The notes: generated by a model not told the origin, from the sequence alone. A stretch of DNA of 64,000 bases from Rhizobium herbae (GCF_017873135.1 NZ_JAGGJV010000012.1:1-64000); one strand, 5' to 3'; positions 27,241 through 36,946 are shown, counted from the stretch's first letter. A program made the numbers and translations.

Positions 27241-28401
27241 TCAAGCCAAAGGCAGCCGTTGCCGCACGATGGCGGCATGAAAACGCGCGCCGAAGAGCAG
27301 GCAGGCATCGTTGAAGTCGTAGTTCGGATTGTGCAGCGGCGCGGATTCCCTGCCATTGCCGACAAAGGCGAAACAGCCGGGCACATGATCGAGGAAACGC
27401 GCAAAGTCCTCCGATGCGGTCATCGGTTCCGGCGCGGTCGCGATGTGGTCCGCCTCGAATACGGAACGCGCCGCGGCGAAGGCGTCGCTGACCAGGGCAG
27501 CATCGTTGAGCAGCGGCACGAACTCCCGCGTATATGTCACCTCCGCCGTTACATTGTAGGAAAGCGCCGTGCCTTCGGCGATGATCCGCATCTGCTTCTC
27601 GATCTCGGCGCTGATTGCCGGCCGAAAACTGCGGGCATCGCCGAGAATGCGCGCTAGGCCCGGAAGCGCGTTTCGGGTGCCGTCGGTGATCAGTTCCGTC
27701 ACCGAGACGACACCGATATCCGTGGGGCTGAGGCGGCGCGAGACGATGGTCTGCAGGTTGGTGACCAACGCGCAGGCCGCGACCAGAACCTCGTTGCCCC
27801 AATGCGGCCGCGCTGCGTGGCCGCCGACGCCTTTCAGCACGATCTCGAAATTGTCCTCGGCCGACATGATCGGGCCGGCGCGTGTTTCAAAATGTCCGAC
27901 GGGCAGGCCGGGCATATTGTGAAGGCCATAGATCTCCTCGAACGGGAACCGCTCTATCATCAGCCCGTCCTCGAGCATGGCGAGCGCCCCTTTGCCCCAT
28001 TCCTCCGCCGGCTGGAAAATAAAGCGCACGGTGCCGTCAAAGCCGCCTTCCCCGGCCAGCAGCTTTGCGGCCCCCAAAAGCATGGCCGTATGACCATCAT
28101 GGCCGCAGGCATGCATGATGCCGGGGTCTTGCGAGCGGTAGGTCATCGTTCCCTGTTCGGCGATGCGCAGGGCATCCATATCCGCCCGAAGCGCGATCGA
28201 GTGATTGGCGCCGCCGCGTTTCAAGGTACCAACAACCCCTGTGCCGCCGATACGTTCGGCCACGTCGTCGAAGCCGAATTCTCGAAGTTTGGCGGCGACG
28301 AAGGAAGCGGTTCGTCTTTCCTCGAAACCGAACTCAGGATGGGCATGCAGGTCGCGCCGCCAGGCGGTCATGTCTTCTTCAAGTGAGCGCAGGTCCACCA
28401 T
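27241..28401 (-). CDS. M20-family amidohydrolase (hippurate hydrolase/N-acyl amino acid hydrolase type)
   Basis: A 386-residue metallo-amidohydrolase. Metal ligands appear in HPEFGFEE, ACGHDGHTAMLLGA and QPAEEWGKGA; GGHAARPHWGNEVLVA marks the dimerisation domain; the last ligand is in LHNPNYDFND. It hydrolyses N-acyl or carbamoyl bonds of amino acids. It directly follows the diaminopropionate ammonia-lyase gene, resembling the ygeX-ygeY pairing in E. coli, so the substrate may be an N-acylated diaminopropionate (inference). GAGG precedes ATG 28401; ATG 28416, overlapping the upstream stop, is an alternative. Confidence 0.88.
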   Translation of the reverse strand: MVDLRSLEEDMTAWRRDLHAHPEFGFEERRTASFVAAKLREFGFDDVAERIGGTGVVGTLKRGGANHSIALRADMDALRIAEQGTMTYRSQDPGIMHACGHDGHTAMLLGAAKLLAGEGGFDGTVRFIFQPAEEWGKGALAMLEDGLMIERFPFEEIYGLHNMPGLPVGHFETRAGPIMSAEDNFEIVLKGVGGHAARPHWGNEVLVAACALVTNLQTIVSRRLSPTDIGVVSVTELITDGTRNALPGLARILGDARSFRPAISAEIEKQMRIIAEGTALSYNVTAEVTYTREFVPLLNDAALVSDAFAAARSVFEADHIATAPEPMTASEDFARFLDHVPGCFAFVGNGRESAPLHNPNYDFNDACLLFGARFHAAIVRQRLPLA

Positions 28402-28412
28402 GCTTCTTCCTC

Positions 28413-29612
28413 TCATTTCGCGATTGCCGCACCGACCTCTTCGGGCGCGATGCCGACGAGTTCGGTGTAGCGCTTAGGGTCTGTCGCGCCCTCGGTGTTG
28501 ATGACCAGAACGCGCGAGGTGGCGTTGAGCCCGAGGGCGGCCCGGATTTCCGGATCGGCCACCGCCCGGATCAGGCCCGCCAGTCCCGCGCCGCCGCTCT
28601 CGCCTGCGACGATTGCGGGGTCATTGCCGGAAGGGCGAGCCAGACGGTTCATCACCGAGATGGCATCCTCGTCATCGACAGCTATGAAAGCGTCGGCAAC
28701 ACGGGACAGGATGCGCCAGGCAACGAGCGACGGCTCATAGCATTCGAGCATTGCCATCACAGTCGGTTCGCCATGTGCGATCTTTACCGGATGCCCGGCG
28801 CGGGCCGTCTCGACGATACAGGCGGCGCGGGCCGGATCGACGACGACGAAGACCGGCCGCTTTTCTGCCAGCGCGATCGACAGATGCCCCGCAACAGCCG
28901 CCGCGATACCGCCGACGCCCGCTTGCACGAAAACATGCGTCGGCGGTTCCGACACCTGGCGCAGGAACTCCCGCACCATGGCCGTGTACCCTTGCATCAC
29001 CAGCCCGGGAATGCGCTCGTAACCGGACCATGACGTGTCGGAGACGATCGTCCATCCCTTTTCGGTGGCCACACGTGCCGCTTCCCTGACGGAGTCGTCA
29101 TAGGTCCCCTCGACGCGGATCATCTGCGCGCCGAAGCGGCCGATCGCGGCGACGCGCTCGTCGCTGACGCCGGCATGCACGAAGATCGCGGCCTTGGCGC
29201 CGACCAGCTCTGCGCCTTGCGCGACGGAGCGGCCGTGATTGCCGTCGGTGGCGCAGGCCATCGTCATCCCGGCGGCGACGGCTTTCACCCTCGGCGCATG
29301 CAGTTCGGCAATGTCGATGTTGCCTCCCAACTGCCGGCTGGCCTCCTCCAGCACCAGGCGGATGACGGCGTAGGAGCCGCCCAGTGCCTTGAAACTGCCA
29401 AGGCCGAGCCGGTATCCCTCGTCCTTGACGTGGAGCGCGCCGATGCCAAGCTCGCTGGCCATGGCTGGGAGGGAGCGGAGCGGTGTTTCGGCATGATTGT
29501 CGCGATGGGTAAGAAACAGTTCGACGCTCTCTGCGGCGGCGATGCCAAGAGTGTCGGCATCCACCGGTTCCAGCGGCGCATTGTGGTCGGGATGAGTGTT
29601 GGTCAGAAACAT
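28413..29612 (-). CDS. dpaL: Diaminopropionate ammonia-lyase (PLP-dependent)
   Basis: A 399-residue fold-type II PLP enzyme that converts 2,3-diaminopropionate to pyruvate and ammonia. The PLP lysine lies in RLGLGSFKALGGSYAV; TDGNHGRSVAQGA, DTSWSGYERIPGLVMQGY and FVQAGVGGIAAAV are characteristic of this subfamily rather than threonine dehydratase, and the length is usual (about 400). AGGA lies eight bases before ATG 29612. It is coupled to an M20 amidohydrolase and divergent from an Lrp-type regulator, which likely controls it in response to an amino acid. Confidence 0.88.
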   Translation of the reverse strand: MFLTNTHPDHNAPLEPVDADTLGIAAAESVELFLTHRDNHAETPLRSLPAMASELGIGALHVKDEGYRLGLGSFKALGGSYAVIRLVLEEASRQLGGNIDIAELHAPRVKAVAAGMTMACATDGNHGRSVAQGAELVGAKAAIFVHAGVSDERVAAIGRFGAQMIRVEGTYDDSVREAARVATEKGWTIVSDTSWSGYERIPGLVMQGYTAMVREFLRQVSEPPTHVFVQAGVGGIAAAVAGHLSIALAEKRPVFVVVDPARAACIVETARAGHPVKIAHGEPTVMAMLECYEPSLVAWRILSRVADAFIAVDDEDAISVMNRLARPSGNDPAIVAGESGGAGLAGLIRAVADPEIRAALGLNATSRVLVINTEGATDPKRYTELVGIAPEEVGAAIAK

Positions 29613-29713
29613 CGGGCGTCCTCGTTGATCAGGTCGCCGAATATATATTGCATGTCGCGCGAAAAATGCGCTGAATTGGCAGGGCAATATTGCAAGTTTG
29701 TTTCGTGAGATCC

Positions 29714-30199
29714 ATGGCCAGAGCTTCTTCCAGCACAGCGCTTGACGCCTTCGACCATGCTATTCTCCGCATCCTGCAGAAGGACAACACGACTCCGCAG
29801 CGGACGATCGGGGAAGCCGTCAACCTTTCGGCGCCCGCCGTGCAGCGCAGGATCAAGCGGCTCGAGGAGACCGGGGTGATCGAGGCGAATGTCGCGGTCG
29901 TCAATCCGGCCAAAGTCGGGCAGCCGCTCACCATTTTCGTCGAGGTCGAGGTGATCAGCGAGACCGCCGAACTGATCGACCTGGCCAAGACGGAATTCTC
30001 GGCGGCTCCGGAAATCCAGCAATGCTACTATGTGACGGGCGAGGCCGATTTCATGCTCGTCATCGTCGTCCCCACGATGACGGCCTACGAGGCGCTGGCG
30101 CGTCGGCTCTTTTTCGGAAACAACAACGTCAAGAAGTTCCGGACCTTTGTCGCCATGGATCGGGTGAAGGTCGGGTTGGCTGTGCCTTGCGAAATCTGA
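29714..30199 (+). CDS. Lrp/AsnC-family transcriptional regulator
   Basis: A 161-residue regulator with an N-terminal helix-turn-helix (DHAILRILQKDNTTPQRTIGEAVNLSAPAVQRRI) and a C-terminal RAM effector domain (IFVEVEVISE, CYYVTGEADFMLVIVV). GAG lies six bases before ATG 29714; the TTG at 29690 is less likely. It is divergent from the diaminopropionate ammonia-lyase gene over a 101-base gap containing related AT-rich boxes (ATATTGCAT and CAATATTGCAA), possible binding sites. It probably senses the amino acid degraded by that operon. Confidence 0.9.
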   Translation: MARASSSTALDAFDHAILRILQKDNTTPQRTIGEAVNLSAPAVQRRIKRLEETGVIEANVAVVNPAKVGQPLTIFVEVEVISETAELIDLAKTEFSAAPEIQQCYYVTGEADFMLVIVVPTMTAYEALARRLFFGNNNVKKFRTFVAMDRVKVGLAVPCEI

Positions 30200-30271
30200 C
30201 GCAAGAAACGGGTTGAATCCGAGGTCCGGCCGTACGATTTTCAGGGCGAATGGAAAAACGGAGGCCGTGTC

Positions 30272-30835
30272 ATGGGTCGGACTGTGCACCAATATCTCAT
30301 CTTCGAAACCGCCGGAGGTTTCTGCGGTATCGCCTGGAACGACGTCGGCATCACCCGTTTCCAGCTGCCGACAAAAAGCGCGGAAGCGACCGAGCGGCTT
30401 CTGTTGCGCCGACTGCCGGGTGCCGAGGCTGGAACGCCGACGCCGGAACTGGCTGAAGCGGTCGCCGCGGTGAAGCGCTATTTCGATGGCGAAGAGACGG
30501 ATTTTTCCGGATTCAAACTGGATCTTGGTGGCCAGGATCCATTTTTCGAGCAGATCTACAGTGCCGCGCGGCGGGTCGCCTGGGGCCATACAACCACCTA
30601 TGGCGCCCTGGCAAAGGAGCTTGGAGGCGGGCCGGAGGCAGCGCGCGACGTCGGCCAGGCCATGGCGAAGAACCCGGTGGCGCTGATCATCCCCTGCCAC
30701 CGCGTGCTTGCGGCGGGCGGCAAGATCGGCGGCTTTTCGGCGCCGGGTGGCTCGTCTGCCAAGGCGCGCATGCTCGAACTGGAAGGTGTCCATGTCGGAC
30801 CGCCGGAACCGGCGCAGCAATCGTTGGGATTTTAG
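30272..30835 (+). CDS. ogt: Methylated-DNA-[protein]-cysteine S-methyltransferase
   Basis: A 187-residue suicide repair protein that removes methyl groups from O6-methylguanine. The active site is IIPCHRVLAAGG (cysteine near residue 140), preceded by VAWGHTTTYGALAKELG (the DNA-binding helix-turn-helix) and followed by GGFSAPGG. The N-terminal half is the less conserved RNase H-like domain. GGAGG precedes ATG 30272. No AraC-like Ada domain is present, so this is the constitutive Ogt type. Confidence 0.92.
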   Translation: MGRTVHQYLIFETAGGFCGIAWNDVGITRFQLPTKSAEATERLLLRRLPGAEAGTPTPELAEAVAAVKRYFDGEETDFSGFKLDLGGQDPFFEQIYSAARRVAWGHTTTYGALAKELGGGPEAARDVGQAMAKNPVALIIPCHRVLAAGGKIGGFSAPGGSSAKARMLELEGVHVGPPEPAQQSLGF

Positions 30836-31001
30836 GAAGCCGGAGCCATTGCCCGGTATGTGCGTTGTGAACTGGCGAAGGCGGTGGGTCGGCTGCCTTC
30901 GAAATGTCCTAATGAAAGGTGAATTGTGCACTGTCAGTTGCAAAATTTACCGACTGGATGACCGGGTGCCATTGCACCGGTCACGGTTTGAGAAGGAAAG
31001 A

Positions 31002-31538
31002 ATGATGAAAACGACTCTTGCGATGGCGCTTGCCACAGCGTCGCTGGTTCTGACGGGTGGAATTGCCGCTCAGGCTGCCGATCTGGCAAATGGCGCGCCT
31101 GCTCCCAGCTATGAGGAGAGCGATGTACGCGGCGGCGTGAAGATCGGCTACCTCGAGTGCGAGGTTGGCGGTGGCGCCGGCTACGTTCTGGGCTCGGCCA
31201 AGGAAATTGATTGCACCTTCCACTCTTCGGTGGGCAAGGAACGCACGGACCACTATACCGGCGCGGTCAGGAAGATGGGCGTTGACCTCGGCTTCACGAC
31301 GCGCAGCAAGCTCGTCTGGGCGGTTCTGGCGCCGACGGCGGGTTACCATCAGGGTTCGCTCAGCGGTCTCTATCAGGGCGCAAGTGTTGAAGCCACGGTC
31401 GGTGCGGGTGTCGGTGCAAACGTTCTCGTGGGCGGCACCTCCGGCTCCATCCACCTCCAGACGATCAGCGTGACGGGCCAGCTCGGCCTGAACCTTGCGG
31501 CAGGCGGCACATCGGTAACGCTCACAGCCGTCAACTAA
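31002..31538 (+). CDS. DUF992 family secreted protein
   Basis: A 178-residue protein with a Sec signal peptide (MMKTTLAMALATASLVLTGG, cleavage after AAQA). The mature domain matches DUF992 (VKIGYLECEVGGGAGYVLGSAKEIDCTF, TRSKLVWAVLAPT, GLYQGASVEATVGAG), a glycine-rich beta domain with a conserved cysteine pair found in alphaproteobacteria. The function of the family is unknown; probably periplasmic. AAGGA precedes tandem ATG codons at 31002 and 31005. A hairpin terminator follows directly. Confidence 0.87.
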   Translation: MMKTTLAMALATASLVLTGGIAAQAADLANGAPAPSYEESDVRGGVKIGYLECEVGGGAGYVLGSAKEIDCTFHSSVGKERTDHYTGAVRKMGVDLGFTTRSKLVWAVLAPTAGYHQGSLSGLYQGASVEATVGAGVGANVLVGGTSGSIHLQTISVTGQLGLNLAAGGTSVTLTAVN

Positions 31539-31547
31539 ATCGTCCCG

Positions 31548-31579
31548 CTTTCCCCCTTCGTCTCTTCGAGGGGGGAAAG
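31548..31579 (+). terminator. Hairpin terminator after the DUF992 gene
   Basis: A 13-bp stem (CTTTCCCCCTTCG against CGAGGGGGGAAAG, one G-T/mismatch) with a six-base loop lies ten bases after the stop. A short T-containing tail follows (TTCAAAA). It lies between convergent genes and may serve both. Confidence 0.65.
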
Positions 31580-31615
31580 TTCAAAAGCTGGCCTGCGTTG
31601 GTACGCGGCGGCAGT

Positions 31616-33454
31616 TCAATCCGCCAGTTCGGGATTGTCCGCGCGAAGGCTTTTGGGTCTGAGCAAGCGGATGGCCTTGCCCGCCGGGCTGGTCTGGAGC
31701 TGCAACACGCGTGTAAAGAAGCGGTTGCCGGATGCCACCCTGCCGATATTCACGATAGCCGCACTCCCCAGTTCCTGCTCCATAAAGGTGAGGACTTGCT
31801 GGTAGGCATCGCGGTCCAGGGTGTCGAGTGCCTCGTCAATGATGATCCAGCTCGGTTTGTGCAGTCCCAGCCGTGCAATGGCCAGAAGCCGGATTTCGAC
31901 TTCATTGAGTTTCAGCCTTGTCCGCATGTCCTGATCCAAGCTGTTTTGCAGCTTGCTCAGGCCGACCATGGACAACACCGAGACCATGTCGGATTTTTTG
32001 AATTTGCCTGGATTTTCCGGATAGCTGAGGACTTCCTCCAGCGTTCCCGGCGGAAAATAGGGCGTTCGCGGTACAAAGGCGATGCCGTCACCGTCGGGTA
32101 GGGCAATGCGCCCGTATCCCCAGGGCCAAAGGCCGGCCAGAGACCGGAAAAATGGCGCCTTTTCCACATCCGAGTCACTGGTCACCAGAACGCGGTCGCC
32201 GGGCCGGATTTCGACATGCTGATCGGCAAGCTTGATGCAGCCGGACGGCAGGGCAATTTCCAGGCGGTCGATAGTCAGGCGGTCGCCGTCAGCCTGTGCA
32301 AATTCGATTCGCTTGTCGTTTTCGTGCCGTTCGTCGGTCATCAGGATCGCAGACCGGAAGGCGGCGACGCGAAGCAGTGTCGCGCGCCAGTCGGCGATGC
32401 TGTCGATATTGTCGACGAACCAGCGCAACGACGTATTCACCTGGTTGAACGCGCCGACCGCCATCATCAGGCCGCCAAAACTGAGATCGCCATTGAAATA
32501 GACCGGGGCCGCGATGACGATGGGCGCGACGACCGTGAGCCAACCATAGCCTGATGTGACCCATGTCAGCCGTGTCAGGGCCATCATCAGCTTGTTGCTG
32601 ATTTCCAGAACCGAGGCGAGATCGCGCTGGAGACGACGCTTTTCATTGCCTTCGCCGGAGGACAGCGAAACCGCCTCTATATGCTCATTGACCCGCATCA
32701 GCGAGAAGCGCAGAGCGGCCTCCCGCGCATAGTGGTCGCCATTGATCTTGACGAGGGGGCGTCCGACGAACCAGCTCACGGCCGCAGCCGTCCCGGCGTA
32801 AAGGAAGGCCGCCCAGACCATGTAACCGGGAATGTTGAGATCATAGCCGCCGACATGAAAGATGAAGCCGGACGAAAGCGACCACAAAACGCCGACGAAA
32901 CTGGCAAGCAGAATGCCCGACTGGAACAGGCCTATGGTGAGGCCGGCCGTCAGGTCGGCGAGATGACGGGCGTCCTCATGCACGCGCTGGTCGGGATTGA
33001 TGCCGATCGCGCCGGCATTGGCAAGGCGAAAGGCCCGTGCCGGCTTCATCCATTCGCCGATGAGATCGAGCGTCAGGCCTTCTCTGAGCTTGATCCGGAT
33101 CCACTGGTTGAGCCAGGTTTGCAGCACATTGAGGATCAACAGCGTGCCGGCAATCTGGCCAAAGGTGATGAACTGCATCAGAAAGGCGGAGAGATCGCGC
33201 CGCTCGAGGGTATCGTAGAAGGGTTTGTACCATCGGTTCAGCATGATCTGCCCGGCCGCGGTTGCCAGTATGACGATGACGATCCCGATTGCGAGCCATA
33301 TGATGGTCTTGCGGACAGGCGAGGCGACAAAAGCCCGCTGCATCATGCGGAGCTGATCGAAGAAAGGCTGCTCGTCGTCGGTTTCTACACGCTGGTTACT
33401 CTTACCATTCATGTCATGCGGCATTGGCGCGAATCTCTCCACCATGGTCTTCAC
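31616..33454 (-). CDS. ABCD/YddA-type ABC transporter (fused membrane and ATPase domains) with degenerate ATPase motifs
   Basis: A 612-residue protein with an SbmA/BacA-like membrane domain (about residues 50-350; LNRWYKPFYDTLERRDLSAF, LREGLTLDLIGEWM, NPDQRVHEDARHLADLT) and a C-terminal nucleotide-binding domain. The domain is unusual: the Walker A position reads VTSDSDVEKAPFFRSLAGLW, lacking the GxxGxGKS/T pattern (no glycines, Ala for Ser/Thr), and the signature position reads LKLNEVEIRLLAIAR instead of LSxGEQQR. The Walker B region IIIDEALDTLD survives. ATP hydrolysis is therefore doubtful. AGGTG lies before ATG 33454. The substrate is unknown; related proteins export peptides or fatty acyl compounds. 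Confidence 0.85.
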   Translation of the reverse strand: MKTMVERFAPMPHDMNGKSNQRVETDDEQPFFDQLRMMQRAFVASPVRKTIIWLAIGIVIVILATAAGQIMLNRWYKPFYDTLERRDLSAFLMQFITFGQIAGTLLILNVLQTWLNQWIRIKLREGLTLDLIGEWMKPARAFRLANAGAIGINPDQRVHEDARHLADLTAGLTIGLFQSGILLASFVGVLWSLSSGFIFHVGGYDLNIPGYMVWAAFLYAGTAAAVSWFVGRPLVKINGDHYAREAALRFSLMRVNEHIEAVSLSSGEGNEKRRLQRDLASVLEISNKLMMALTRLTWVTSGYGWLTVVAPIVIAAPVYFNGDLSFGGLMMAVGAFNQVNTSLRWFVDNIDSIADWRATLLRVAAFRSAILMTDERHENDKRIEFAQADGDRLTIDRLEIALPSGCIKLADQHVEIRPGDRVLVTSDSDVEKAPFFRSLAGLWPWGYGRIALPDGDGIAFVPRTPYFPPGTLEEVLSYPENPGKFKKSDMVSVLSMVGLSKLQNSLDQDMRTRLKLNEVEIRLLAIARLGLHKPSWIIIDEALDTLDRDAYQQVLTFMEQELGSAAIVNIGRVASGNRFFTRVLQLQTSPAGKAIRLLRPKSLRADNPELAD

Positions 33455-33576
33455 CTGCGAAATATAGCGCGTCCGAAGCGCTATCCCTAAGAAAGATTAG
33501 CAAAGGAGGATGGAGCGAAGCAGTCCAAGGTATTCCTTTGCCGGCTATCATCGCAGATCGGCGGGCAAAGGGCTGT

Positions 33577-34320
33577 TCACGTTTCGCGGAACTTGCCATG
33601 CACGAAGGCCTTGGCTCGGGCGATGGCGGCCGCGAGCGGGTCTCCAAAGGCCAGGCGCGCGGCAATCGCGCTGGCGAGCATGCAGCCGGTGCCGCGCATC
33701 GACGCAGCAAGGCGAGGGGATGCAAAGGACTGATCGGCGTGTTCCGGCTGGACGAGGAGATCGATGGCTTCCACGCCGCCGGCGTGTCCGCCCTTGACCA
33801 GAACCGCCTTTGCCCCTGCCATCAAAAGGCTCCGGGCCTGACCGGCCACGCTATCGGGTGATGAGGCAACGGTAGATGCCGCCAGCACCGAAAGCTCCGG
33901 CAGGTTGGGCGTGACGAGCGTGCACGCCCGAAACAGGTCACGCAGGGCATCCGTCGCGTCCGGGGTCAACAGGGCGCGACCGGATGTCGAGACCAGAACC
34001 GGATCGAGAACCACAGGGATGTCAGGATGATCCACAAGGATCTGCGCCACGGCAGCAATCGTCGCCGGGGTCGCCAGCATACCAATCTTGACGGCTGCGA
34101 TAGGATTGGCGGACAACGCAGCCCGCATCTGCTGCGCGACCCGCTCCGGTGCCACGGCATCGACACCTTGGACCCCGTGATGCGTCTGGACGGTGACGGC
34201 GGTGATCGCGACCGACGCTTTCACGCCGAATGCGGCAAGCGTCTCGATGTCGCGGACAATGCCGGCGCCGCCCGAGGAATCGGACCCCGCCACAACGAGC
34301 ACATGTGGAATATTCCTCAT
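33577..34320 (-). CDS. thiD: Hydroxymethylpyrimidine/phosphomethylpyrimidine kinase
   Basis: A 247-residue ribokinase-fold enzyme that phosphorylates HMP and HMP-P to HMP-PP for thiamine synthesis. Motifs: VLVVAGSDSSGGAGIVRDIETL at the N-terminus, AITAVTVQTHHGVQGV, VVLDPVLVSTSG, TPNLPELSVL and RGTGCMLASAIAA (anion hole and catalytic aspartate region, here GTGC). The ATG overlaps the thiE stop by one base (TGATG), making it the last gene of the thiCOSGED operon. The longer frame to 34533 is a shadow over thiE. Confidence 0.93.
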   Translation of the reverse strand: MRNIPHVLVVAGSDSSGGAGIVRDIETLAAFGVKASVAITAVTVQTHHGVQGVDAVAPERVAQQMRAALSANPIAAVKIGMLATPATIAAVAQILVDHPDIPVVLDPVLVSTSGRALLTPDATDALRDLFRACTLVTPNLPELSVLAASTVASSPDSVAGQARSLLMAGAKAVLVKGGHAGGVEAIDLLVQPEHADQSFASPRLAASMRGTGCMLASAIAARLAFGDPLAAAIARAKAFVHGKFRET

Positions 34321-34925
34321 CACCGGAATCGCGCCGTCCGTTCGATCCATTGCCGCGTGCGTGCTTCCGGGGCGGCATTCAGGGTAATGTCGGTAACGAC
34401 GGCGGCGCAGTCGGCGCCATGGGCAAAGACGCTGTCGATACGGTCGGTATTGAGCCCGCCGATCGCCACGAGCGGCAGGGGGCCGATGCGCGTTTTCCAG
34501 TCCCGCAACCTGTCCAGCCCCTGCGGTTCCCACTTCATCTTTTTAAGGATGGTTGGCCAGACCGGACCCAACGCCACATAGTCGGGCGCGGCTGCGAGCG
34601 CTGTCTCCAGTTCCGTCTCGTCATGCGTCGAGAGCCCAAGCTTGAGGCCCGCGGCGCGGATGGCGGCAATATCCGCTTCGGCCAGATCTTCCTGGCCGAG
34701 ATGGACGAAATCGCATTCCTCCTCGATAGCCAGTTGCCAGTAGTCGTTGATGATCAGCTGGCAGCCATGTTCGGCGCAGATCGCCTTCGCGCGACGGATT
34801 TCACGACGCAACTGCATCTCTTCGCAATCCTTCATGCGCAGCTGCACCAGCTTCACGCCGAGCGGCACAAGGCGGTCGATCCACTCCGCGCTATCGACGA
34901 TCAGGTAGAAGGGATCGAGCCTCAT
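34320..34925 (-). CDS. thiE: Thiamine-phosphate synthase
   Basis: A 201-residue TIM-barrel enzyme that joins HMP-PP and thiazole phosphate to thiamine phosphate. Visible motifs are LVQLRMKD (substrate-binding region), [26 protein letters not shown] (the IND...HLGQxDL family pattern) and [13 protein letters not shown] near the pyrophosphate site, then [15 protein letters not shown]. The ATG overlaps the thiG stop by four bases (ATGA). Confidence 0.94.
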   Translation of the reverse strand: MRLDPFYLIVDSAEWIDRLVPLGVKLVQLRMKDCEEMQLRREIRRAKAICAEHGCQLIINDYWQLAIEEECDFVHLGQEDLAEADIAAIRAAGLKLGLSTHDETELETALAAAPDYVALGPVWPTILKKMKWEPQGLDRLRDWKTRIGPLPLVAIGGLNTDRIDSVFAHGADCAAVVTDITLNAAPEARTRQWIERTARFR

Positions 34926-35695
34926 GAAAACACCGCCTTGCCGATGACCGGCGTCGAGGGAACAGCCATGTCGCGCGGCTCCAGCATGCCAGCCAGAAAG
35001 GCTGTGCGGCCCGCATCGATCGCGCCGGAGAACGCCGCTGCCATCAAAACAGGATCGGCGGCCCCGGCGACGGCAGTGTTCAGTAGCACCGCGTCAAAGC
35101 CGAGTTCCACGACGATGGCGGCATGGGAGGGCCTGCCGATACCGGCATCGACGATCAGCGGGACGTCTGGAAAATTGGCGCGCATGCTGCGCAATGCCGG
35201 CAGATTGACAGGCCCCATGGCCGAGCCGATCGGCGCGCACCAGGGCATCAATACTTCGCAGCCCGCCTCCAGAAGCCGCTCCGCCACCACCAGATCGTCG
35301 GTGGTGTAGGGGAAGACCTTGAAGCCTTCGTTGCTCAGGATGCGTGCCGCCTCGACCAACCCGAACACATCCGGCTGCAATGTGTCGTGATTGCCGATTA
35401 CCTCAAGCTTGATCCAGTCCGTGGCAAAGACATCGCGTGCCATCTTTGCCGTCAGCACCGCTTCGGAGACCGTGTGGCAGCCCGCAGTGTTGGGCAGGAC
35501 CCTGACGCCAAGCGTGCGGATCAGTTCGAAAAAAGCGCCGCCGGTGCGGCTGCCGGCTGTCTCCCGGCGCAACGACACGGTGACGATCTCCGTCTTCGAT
35601 GCGCGCACCGCATCCGCAAGAATGGCAGGAGAGGGATAGCGGGCAGTTCCCAGCAGAAGGCGGGAAGCGACGGACGTTCCATAGAGTTCGAGCAT
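34922..35695 (-). CDS. thiG: Thiazole synthase
   Basis: A 257-residue TIM-barrel enzyme that forms the thiazole ring from DXP, dehydroglycine and ThiS thiocarboxylate. Motifs: [49 protein letters not shown] (Schiff-base lysine), [14 protein letters not shown] and [15 protein letters not shown] 35695 lies two bases after the thiS stop. It needs ThiO and ThiS, encoded directly upstream. Confidence 0.95.
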   Translation of the reverse strand: MLELYGTSVASRLLLGTARYPSPAILADAVRASKTEIVTVSLRRETAGSRTGGAFFELIRTLGVRVLPNTAGCHTVSEAVLTAKMARDVFATDWIKLEVIGNHDTLQPDVFGLVEAARILSNEGFKVFPYTTDDLVVAERLLEAGCEVLMPWCAPIGSAMGPVNLPALRSMRANFPDVPLIVDAGIGRPSHAAIVVELGFDAVLLNTAVAGAADPVLMAAAFSGAIDAGRTAFLAGMLEPRDMAVPSTPVIGKAVFS

Positions 35696-35697
35696 GA

Positions 35698-35895
35698 TCA
35701 GCCTCCCTGCATCGGCGAAAGGATCTCGATGCGGTCGCGATCGCTCAGCGCAAAGGCCTCGCGATCCTCCCGGTGCACCAGTTCGCCGTTGACGGCCGTC
35801 GCCAGCCAGTCGCCTTCGTATTCCAGTGCGGTCAGCAGCTCCGAAAGGATCGATATATCGGTCTGATGGTCTTCGCCGTTGATCGTCAGTTTCAT
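35698..35895 (-). CDS. thiS: Thiamine sulfur-carrier protein
   Basis: A 65-residue ubiquitin-fold protein ending in Gly-Gly (MQGG), which is adenylated and thiocarboxylated to donate sulfur to the thiazole. No thiF is present in this operon, so adenylation must be done by an enzyme encoded elsewhere. The ATG overlaps the thiO stop by four bases. Confidence 0.95.
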   Translation of the reverse strand: MKLTINGEDHQTDISILSELLTALEYEGDWLATAVNGELVHREDREAFALSDRDRIEILSPMQGG

Positions 35896-36944
35896 CGGCT
35901 TGCTCCAATTTGTGGTGGGTTGGCGGCTCCGCGTTGGTCCGAGAGAGGTTTGAACGGACCGGCAGACGGCACGTGTTTCGTTTTCGAGGGGCCTATGATG
36001 TGCGCTGCAACGTCCCAGGCAACGGATGGCGCAAGCAGGAACCCGTGCCGATAGAAGCCGTTGACCCGGATGGTTCTCCCATCAACGTCGAAGCGGGGCA
36101 GATTGTCCGGATAGGCCGGACGGACGCCTGCGCCGGTTTCGATCACCCGGGCCTCGCCGAAAGCCGGATGAAGCGCATAGGCCGCGTTCAGAAGCTCCAT
36201 CAGCGACCGGGCGCTGACCGGTCCGTCGTCGTTGCTTTCGATCATGGTCGCGCCGACCATGAAGCATCCATCGCCGCGCGGCACGATATAGAGCGGAATA
36301 CGCGGATGCAGCAGCCGGACAGGGCGTGACAGCGTCACCTCCGATGTTTCCAGCATCAGCATTTCGCCACGCACGCCGCGCAGATTCGCCGCTCGGCCGA
36401 TCGCACCTGCCCCGGTGCAATCGACGACACGGTCGAACCCGGCATCCGGAAAGTCCGTGGCGGCGCCGAAATGGAACCGCACGCCCATTGCCGCCAGTTT
36501 TTCATGCAGTGCCGTTATCGCGCGCCTCGGATCGAGATGTACTTCATCGCGAAAGAACAGTGCCTTGCGGAATCGTCCGGCAAGGTCCGGCTCCAGGGCT
36601 TCGATCTCATCCGCATCCAGCCAGTCGAACCCCGATGTGCGGCTCGCGAAGCGGGTCAGTTCGGCCGTATCGCGTGGTGGCGCCACCACCAGCGTGCCCT
36701 TGCGGACGACATCGCCGGGCAGGGCGGCGTCCCACCAGTCGGCTGCACCGCGTCCGAGCGTGAGGACCGTTTCGGGCGCACTTTCGCGTTCGCACCAGGG
36801 CGCCAGCATGCCGCCGGCAAACCACGAGGCTCCACCACCGGCGCGTGGCGCTGTCTCTGCCACCTCGACCGCGACGCCCTTCGTCGCCAGCTCATGGGCA
36901 AGCGTGAGGCCGGCAACGCCGGCCCCCCTGATCAGCACGCGCAT
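35892..36944 (-). CDS. thiO: Glycine oxidase
   Basis: A 350-residue FAD enzyme that oxidises glycine to dehydroglycine for the thiazole. The N-terminal dinucleotide motif is [35 protein letters not shown] is typical of Thi[16 protein letters not shown] and [11 protein letters not shown] appear in the C-terminal half. ATG 36944 has AGGAG seven bases upstream and starts two bases beyond the thiC stop codon. Confidence 0.94.
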   Translation of the reverse strand: MRVLIRGAGVAGLTLAHELATKGVAVEVAETAPRAGGGASWFAGGMLAPWCERESAPETVLTLGRGAADWWDAALPGDVVRKGTLVVAPPRDTAELTRFASRTSGFDWLDADEIEALEPDLAGRFRKALFFRDEVHLDPRRAITALHEKLAAMGVRFHFGAATDFPDAGFDRVVDCTGAGAIGRAANLRGVRGEMLMLETSEVTLSRPVRLLHPRIPLYIVPRGDGCFMVGATMIESNDDGPVSARSLMELLNAAYALHPAFGEARVIETGAGVRPAYPDNLPRFDVDGRTIRVNGFYRHGFLLAPSVAWDVAAHIIGPSKTKHVPSAGPFKPLSDQRGAANPPQIGASR

Positions 36945-36946
36945 GA

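Noticed and set aside
29603-30943. 446-residue minus-strand frame opposite the Lrp and ogt genes
   Set aside because: Antisense to two recognised genes with ribosome sites; it also overlaps the divergent promoter.
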